Positions 37,201-46,046 of a stretch of 64,000 nt of DNA are shown here, in pieces. The stretch is from positions 1 to 64,000 of the forward strand of contig MU832215.1 of the NCBI GenBank assembly GCA_029204225.1. The letters run 5' to 3'. The position numbers and the translations under genes were made by a program. The stretch is from Diphasiastrum complanatum. Its lineage: Eukaryota > Streptophyta > Lycopodiopsida > Lycopodiales > Lycopodiaceae. How positions within the stretch are numbered: the first letter of the stretch is position 1; each line of letters opens with the position of its first letter. Under the pieces are notes generated by a model. It worked only from the letters and a program-made list of their open reading frames with translations. It did no database searches and was not told the origin of the DNA.

Positions 37201-40200
37201 TCTAACATTGATTCTTACAAGTTTGTTTACTATGGACTTCATATGAATCAAATGATTATTGTTGAATAATAATGAAGGTCTTACCATTCTTGAAATTCAA
37301 ACTAAAGAACTATCTTTTTGAAAGAATTTTTGTGGGCCTAGGTTTGAGTCCAAAAAAAATTGCAAGTGACTCCCGAACTTCCTTTGTAGTCTTAGTGAGG
37401 TCCAAATCATGCAAATTCTGAATCAGCCAAGCCTAAATGAAAACAAGCATCAGCTGTTTTATCACAGATATTCCATCTAATGGCACCTTCAAGCTCAATC
37501 GAGACATTTTCAAAACCATCAACAAGCTCCCATAGATTTTTCTTGGTTAATGTAAGTCTCATTTTGACCTTGCCATTTGTGAAAATTTTCTCCATGGAAC
37601 TTGTCAACAAAAAGTCTTTGAGTCATTTTATAGTTGCAAACTCAAAATTTTCAAAATGTGAGGATAGAAACTCCCCCCTATATCATGATTAATGACTTCT
37701 TGAATGGTTGATGATCCTTTGGAATAAAGTACAAACGAATATTTTGTAACTTTAATCAAGAAACGGCATGGATTTCTCCAAATTTGGCTCATTAAATCAG
37801 TTGTTTACAGTGGTGTGTGCTCCTCATTAAACTACTGACATGAGACTACAAACTGTCACTGATTTCAAGATGCAAACATCCAGGATTTTGTGCTTCAAAA
37901 GATGAGACGAGAACTTCCACAAAGGGGCAGGACCTTGTTTACTAACTTGAAGGACTCATTCCTTCCATTAAGGTATGAACCTTCCGTAGAGGTTTTCTCA
38001 ACACAAGAACCTTAGCAAATTTCAAGGGTTCCTCCTTCATGCCTTCTAGAAGACATTTGTATATGCTTTCAGAAGATTTTTAACGAGCAGCCTTGTGTCC
38101 ATGCAGCAAAAAATTTGAATCACGTCTCCGTCAGTCTCTTCTTGATGTCTAACAGCTTGTCCTTCTCACCAATAAAGGGTTATAGTCATTTGTCATTGTG
38201 AAGGGTCGTTTTCTATCACAACTTTCTTCATTTATGATGGTACTTCAATGTAGCTCTTCATGTTAACCCAAATTTCGATCCTATAATTGGTAAAATCCAA
38301 AGTCAATTACTTAATCAAAAATATATGTCCTATAATAGATTTGTAGCGCCTACTACATGCAAAGTTCTATAGCTAATCTAAATAGAATAGGCCCCTAAAA
38401 TAGCTCGCAAGCATGGCCTATTAACATGAGAGGTCAAATTAGCATTAATTTCTAACACTCCCCCTTAATGTTAATTTTGTTATCTACCACTCCTAGAAGT
38501 TTCCAAACATCTCAAACTTATTTTTATCAAGTCCCTTAGTAAAATGTCCACAACTTCCTCTTTTGTTAGACAAATAGATATTCTAAAGTTTATTTTTGAT
38601 AAAGTGTTGTTGTACTTCGATATGTTCCGATCTGCTGTAAAAAACCGGATTCTTTGCCAATTTGATACAACTTTGGTTATCACCCTGAAGTATTGTAGGT
38701 GTTCCTTGTACCATATGAAGATCATGTAGAATCCTTTGTAGCCAAATTGGCTCAGATGATGCATTCGTAGTAGCTCTGTATTTTGCCTTGCTAGTGATAA
38801 TGCAATGGTAGGCTGCTTCTTTGAACTCCAAGATAGAGAACGTGTAGTCCATCTTCAATCTTATGCATCTCCTTCCCAATCATCATCTTCTCTTCCATAA
38901 TAAATACCAAATCATAAAGCACCTTTAACATCTCTGAGTATCCATTTCAACTTTCCAACGAACCTGCGTAGGTTTAGCCATAAATTGACTAACCATACTA
39001 ACACCATATGCAATATCTGGTCGTGTAGTAGCTTACATCCACAATCATATGTTGAAATAGGTTTGCATTCTGACATCCCAAATTTTTCAAAAAGTTCATG
39101 TGCATACCTAGATTGAGAAGTAAATAGACCATGTGCTACTCTCCATACCTTAATCCCTAGAAAGTATTGTAGTGAACCAAGATCTTTCATGTCAAACTCT
39201 AGTCTCTGATGAGAGATCTTTCTGAAAATTTCGAATAAAAACTTGATTAGAACCTGTGATAATAAGATCATCAACATACATCACTACAATGACAATCTGA
39301 TTGTCTTTTACTATAACATAAAGTGTAGGCTACACTAATCTTCTGAAAACCAAGCTCCTCAAACTATGTATCGATCCTTTTGTTCCATGCTCTGGGCACT
39401 TGTTTAAGTCCGTATAAAGCTTTGTCCAACTTGCAGACCATGTCTTCTTGACCTTTGACTATGTATCCCTCTCACTGCTCCATATAGACTTCTTCCTCTA
39501 GAAATTCATTCAAGAATGCACTCTTAACATCCATTTGTTGCTCAAGCCTTGTTGATCTTCTAGTTCCCTGTTTACTTGACTCTCCTTGTTCCAAGATGAC
39601 TCTGTCTTTGATCGTCTCACATACCACCTAGGTAAGTTTCTAGTAAACGGTGTAGGATGCTTCCTACTTTTGGTGAATAAGTATCCCCACATACTTGACC
39701 TCTCTTTCCTTTTTCCTATCTCCATCAAGGCTTCTCTAGGCAAATGAGTTCGTGTAGGCGATTTGCATAGGGGGCTTAGAGGCAGTCAATGTAAGAGCAG
39801 GTGCTCTTGGACAAAGTTACATAATGAGGTTGCAAGAGTTTTGGCATGTGTCTAATGGAGCATCAGTTAGAAGCATGAGGCTAAGTGGTGACCGAGATGA
39901 GGATTGGAGTAGAGAGAGAGATAAATAAAGAAAGAACGAAAGCTTTATTAATGTCTTTTCCATGCCAAAAGGCATATAAGACTTTGTGAGGAGGATAGCG
40001 CAATCTGTATGTATCGTCTGTCTATATCTGGTAACGCCTATATCCTCTATATCCGCTGAAGAGCTGCCTCGATCTGTATAGGTGGAACTGCAAACTCGGC
40101 CAGGAGAATCTCATGCGGTACAAAAGGCTTCGCACGGATCAGCCGAGCTAGCATGGTGGTTTGTAATCGTGAAAGACTAGCCCAGTGTGAAGATGGGAGA

Positions 40201-43200
40201 CCTGTACACCACGCCTCTGCCGCATAAAGAGCCGTAGAAATGACAATGGTATCAAAGAGACGACATTTACTGCGAGTATCATGAATGGACTTCCGAAAAC
40301 AAAATCTCTCTAGCTGACAAGGGAGGCATGTCCCTTCCCCAGTCGAGTGGTAGCGTCTTGTCTCATGCTAAAAGTAGGACCCGAGAAAAGGATCCCCAGG
40401 TATGCATACGAAGCGACCACCTCTAGAACCTGTCCATCAAGAGTAAGCTCATGTCGCTGCATGAATGCTTGAGAAGTGTTCAAGACCATGACCTTGGTCT
40501 TCCCAATGTTCACCCGTAGGCCCCATCTGGTGCAAAACTCCTGTAAGCAATCCAACTGTCGCTGTAGACCCTTTCTGGTAGGTGAGACCAATACCACATC
40601 ATCGGCATAAAAGAGGATAGCAATCAAGATGTCCCCAATCCTGCAACCAGCACCACCACACTGTGTAATGACTCTCTCCAACTCATCAATATACAAGCCA
40701 AAGAGAACTAGTGAGAGGGAGCAACCCTGCTTCACCCCAATAGTGCTCCAAATGTGATCGGATAGGCCACTGCAATGTCGGAAACATCCCAGGACACGCT
40801 CATAAAGTGCCATCATAGCAAGAATGATGTCGGTGGAGAAGTCGAGGTCTCGGAGTCTCTGGAAGAGTAGTGAGCAAGGAACAAAATCAAAGGCTTTCCT
40901 GAAGTTCACAAAACAACAGTAAACCCTCTCTCCTGTGCTTAGCCTCCTCAATCAAGGCCTGTAGTGTGAAGACGTGATCTGCGGTAGAGTGATGGGCTCG
41001 AAAACCCGCCTGACCTATAGCATGTAGTCTCCTAGTCTCCGCCTCTGAGCTCACAATAGACTGAAGTATAGTACCATATAGCTTTGCCAGGACATGCCCA
41101 ATCATAATTATAAAGTCCTCACAACAAGATTCTAGTCTAAGCATACCATACAAAGCAAAGCAACAACACATGGGAACTGGTGGAGGTTAAACCAACCCAA
41201 CCAAACCTAGATCGTACGGATCTAGCCCCCAAGCTATGGATCAATCACAGTCATGGAAAGAGGAGTCACACCAGCAGCATGTAGCTACCAATAACAAAAT
41301 CAAGCATACACTAGTGAGAGCCCAGCAGGTATACTTATACCCTCCAAGGCCCATGCACCACTAGTAGTGCACTGTGACACCTCACTAGACACCTCTGTAG
41401 CCTATCTGGGCCACATCATCCAGATCCCTAATGACTCACTGATAGACCCATACCAACTCCACCACCATGTGTTTAGGCCTACAACCATTAATTATGACCA
41501 TGTACACATAAGGGCCCCAATTCCCTTATAGTCACAATTAACTTACGGGTTGTTGGTCTACCGGTCCCTAGCGTGGACACGCTACCCGAGACCAGTCATG
41601 GGCATGACATTCTTCCCCCCTCATTCAAAATATGTCCTCAGAACTTAAAACTGGGAAAGTTTCTCCTTAAGCTTCCTTCCTGTTCCCAAGAATCGTCATC
41701 GTCCGTACATCCCCTCCATTGAACCAGATGCTCGGTAACTATACGATTTCTCAATCGTTTAGTTCTCGTTCTCAAATATACCCAGTCTCCCACCTGGAAG
41801 TCTCTCGGTAATCTTTTCAGATTTGCATAATGTCGGTCCCTATCCTGGGCACTCTGGACATTTTCATGTGCAATCCATAGCATTTTCTGCATATTGTGTA
41901 GGAAATCCGCTACTTTCTGAAACTTGATCGTCTGAGTCTCAACCGCGATGGGTGACCTAGGCTCAAAACCGTACATAAGCATAAACAGGCTATAACCAGT
42001 AGCCGAATGCTTACTACTATTATAGGCAAACTCGATCAATGGAAGGTACTTTTCCCAATCAGTTTGCCGTCTGGAAACATATGCCCGAAGCATTTGTTCC
42101 ATCATCTGATTTGTTCTTTCCGTCTGTCCAAACGTCTGAGGATGATCAGAAGAACCCAAGCTCAGTGTCGTCTCTAGTTTAGCAAATACGGCCGACCAAA
42201 AGTGACCGGTGAACTTCGGATCGCGATCGCTCACAATATCACTTGGTAATCCGTAAAGCCTAAACAGATGCTCTACAAATATCTGAGCTAAATCAAAAGC
42301 CTTCGCGGTGGTCTTTACCGGAATAAACGTAGCCAATTTGGTAAGACGGTCGACCACAACCCAAATTGCATCATGTTGTTTATTCGTCCGCGGTAATCCA
42401 ACCACGAAATCCATGGAAATACTATCCCATCTCTTATCAGGGATATCCAATGGATGCAACAAACCGCCAACCTTATGGCGTTCAGCTTTATTCAACTGGC
42501 ATTGGTCACACTTGACCACATAAGATTCTACAAAGCCTTGAGTTTTGGCCAATAAAAATCCCTTCGTACCAAATCCAATGTACGATGTATGCCGGGATGT
42601 CCTGCGCATGGTGAGTCATGACATTCATAAAGAATTTTATTCTTAACAACATCCACATCAGGCACACAAACCTTCCCTTTCCTGAACAATAGTCCATTAC
42701 GGATAGAGAAGTCATCAGTACCCTTTATATCCTTCCCCCCAGACTGATCACCATGATCATCAGTCCCGCTTGATGAAACTGCTAGAACCCTATTCCAGAT
42801 TGGTCCAAAATGTGGGTCTTTCTCATAAAGACCTCTCAGGGAGAGATAAAAGTCTGTACTAATCTCAGTGAAGGAAAGTTCGTTCACTTCACCAATTCGA
42901 CTAAGTGCATCAGCCACCTGATTAGATGAGCCTTTGATATACCGCACTTCAAAGTCAACTTCTTGCATGAGTTCTGCCCATCTGGCCTTAAGACCTCGCA
43001 AATCATTCTGATTACAAAAATACTTTAAAGGTTGATGATCCGTATTAACCACAAATTTATTGCCGTATAGGTAATGCCTCCATGATTTCAAAGCATGGAT
43101 CACCGCAAAAAGCTCTTTTTCCTGAGTGGTGTACCTCTCTTGCGCATCGGTTAGTTTCTTACTCTCAAAGGCAGCGGGCTGACCCTCCTGTAAGAGAACA

Positions 43201-45973
43201 GCTCCAATAGTCGTATCACTCGCGTCAGTGTTAATGACGAACGGCAAATCTGGATCCGCTATTCTCAAAACTGGAGATGAGGCAATTAGAAGCTTGAGTT
43301 TGCAAAAACTCTCATCTAATTTCTCATTCCATCTTATGGGAGGACTTGGCCTACCTTTGCGGCTTTCTCCTTTCAACATATTGCTGAGAAGTGCCGCAAT
43401 CTTCGAGTACTCCTCTGCAAATCTATGGAAAAACACAGTGAAACCTAAGAACGACTTAAGTTCACGAACCGTTTTAGGGACTGGCCATTCCACTACCATC
43501 TTCACCTTTTCCTCGTCAATCTTGATTCCACAGGAGGTAATCTTATGACCAAGGTAAAGAAGTTCCTTCTTAAAGAATTTGCACTTTGATTCTTTCGTAT
43601 AAAGCTTCTCTTGTCTTAAGATACGTAAGACAATACGGAGATGCTTAGCATGCTCTTTAAGTGTTCTGCTATAGATCATAATATCGTCCAAAAACACTAC
43701 TACGAACTTCCCCAAATATGGACAAAATAAATCGTTCATCATTTGTTGGAAAGTAGTCGGAGCATTCGTCAAACCAAAGGGCAATACAAGAAACTCGTAG
43801 TGGCCAAACCTGGTCCTAAAACCAGTTTCAGATACATCTTCCGGATGTATCCTAATCTGATGGTATCCCGTACGTAGATCAATTTTCGTGAAGTATTTAG
43901 CTCCATGCAATCGATCTATGAGATCGTCCATCCTGGGCAACGGGTATTTATTTTTAACTGTAAATTTGTTCAGACCCTTGTAATCTACACATAGGCGAAA
44001 ACTCCCATCTTTCTTACTCTTAAGAAGGACAGGTGCTCCCCATGGAGATTTACTTGGTCTTATGTGCCACATCTTGAGATACTCCTCGATCTGCCTAGCC
44101 ACTTCCTCCTCTTCCTTCTGACTGAACCGATATGGTTGTCTAAAGATAGGACGACTATCGGGCAAAAGATCTATCTTATGATCAACTGACCGAGAGGGTG
44201 GTACTCCATAAGGTAGCTGCTTCGGAAAAACTTCACTAAACTCTTGCTTTAAATCTTGCAAAAGCTGTTGTTCCTGATGTGAATTCTCGGTGTTAAAGCA
44301 TGAAAACACATTCACATCCCCAACATCACAATGCATACGAGATTTCAAAAGCAAGTGAAAGGGTTCATACTCAGAATCATGAAGTTTCTCTGATTTGCCA
44401 AAAAACCATTCATAGCCCAAAATCACATCAGTCCGATCCAGATTCATGACATGGAAATCCAACGGCTCAACATAGTCCTGCATCCAAAGCTCTAAATTGG
44501 AGACTTTGACATCCCAAATCTCAGTGTCCGACCCTGAGGCAAGACGGACCACGTAACGGTGATCACTGGCCATGGTGGGCACTCGGAGCTTCTGCACAAG
44601 TCGAGCATTCAAAAAATTGTGAGTACTACCTGAATCAAATAGCACATTCACGTCTTTCTCTAAAATATTGCCTCTCACACGAAACAATTCATTAGGCTTG
44701 AAAGAGAGTGCACTAAAGTTACAAGTAGAGTCACAATTATTCAATAAATTGACTTCTGCCGGTAAATCCACAGTCATGAAACTTGACGACTTAGTTTTCC
44801 ATTCGGGGCATTGTTTGAAACGGTGCCCGGGTTTATTGCAAAGGAAACACAGATATAAAGTCCTCACAACAGGATTCTAGTCTAAGCATACCATACAAAG
44901 CAACAACACATGGGAATTGGTGGAGGTTAAACCAACCCAACCAAACCTAGATCGTACAGATCTAGCCCCCAAGCTATGGATCAATCGGAGTCATGGAAAG
45001 AGGAGTCACACCAGCAACAAGTAGCTACCAATCACAAATCAAGCATACACTATTGAGAGCCCAGCAGGTATACGTATACCCTCCAAGGCCCATGCACCAC
45101 TAGTAGTGCACTGTGACACCTCACTGGACACCTCTGCAGCCTATCTGGGCCACATCATCCAGTTCCCTAATGACTCACTAATAGACCCATACCAACTCCA
45201 CCACCATGTGTTTAGGCCTACAACCATTAATTATGACCATGTACACATAAGGGCCCCAATTCCCTTATAGTCACAATTAACTTACAGGTTGTTGGTCTAC
45301 CGGTCCCTAGCGTGGACACGCTACCCGAGACCAGTCATGGGCAAGACAATAATGGTGCGGTAGTTACTCGGAATCATGGGGTCACCATTCTTATGGATGG
45401 GGTGGATAATGTTAGTGCACCAGGACGATGGGAAACCAGAAACAACTGCGGAGTTAAGAAGGGTGCCTATGGTGGAGGCGAGTAAGTCGGAGGCCAAGAA
45501 AGAGAACTCAGATGGTCGTGGAGATATAGAGATAGGTGAGGCAATAGGGACGGTATACAAGCTAGTAGCATAAGCAGCCCAAATGCGGAGGTCCTCCAAG
45601 AGAGGTGGCGGAGAGCGAGGAATGAACTCACGCCAAAAAGCGCCCGAGGAGGAGCTGAAAAGAAGGTCAATAAGACGTTTCCCTTCAAAATCACCATAGG
45701 AACGCTTCTTACAACGGAGAACAAGATGGTAGGAGCGTCGGGAAGATCGAAGTAGATGTGGGGCATGGATACGTTAGTAGGTTACTAACTGATGAAGAGA
45801 ACGGCACTCGGTATCGTACCATGGGGGGTGCTGTGGTCGAGGTGTTCGTTGAGTGTTCTTGGGATGGGGTTTTGTGGGGAAGGTTAGTGATGCAGCTGAG
45901 TGGAGTGAGGTGGTGAGAAAAGTGGCCTGGATGTTGACTGGACTGTCATGAGGAAAGGAGTGCAAAAGTGAGA

Positions 45974-46046
<73 letters not shown>

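Larger units (their letters stand above)
41109..45348 (-). mobile_element. Ty3/gypsy chromovirus with both LTRs, inserted in the LINE
   Basis: A 4,240-bp element flanked by the 5-bp duplication ATAAT (41104-41108 and 45349-45353). Removing it and one repeat restores the LINE sequence CCAATCATAATGGTGCGG. The LTRs are 41109-41609 and 44854-45348. The polypurine tract GAATGAGGGGGGAAGA lies next to the 3' LTR (about 41610-41626). In the minus sense the LTR begins TGTC(A/T)TGCCC and ends in TTTATA, so the 3' terminal dinucleotide is TA rather than CA. The primer-binding site and most of gag are absent. Confidence 0.92.

Noticed and set aside
39510-39743. 77-codon minus ORF at 39.5-39.7 kb as a gene
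   Set aside because: It is a wrong frame through copia remnant sequence; the copia motifs are read in other frames.
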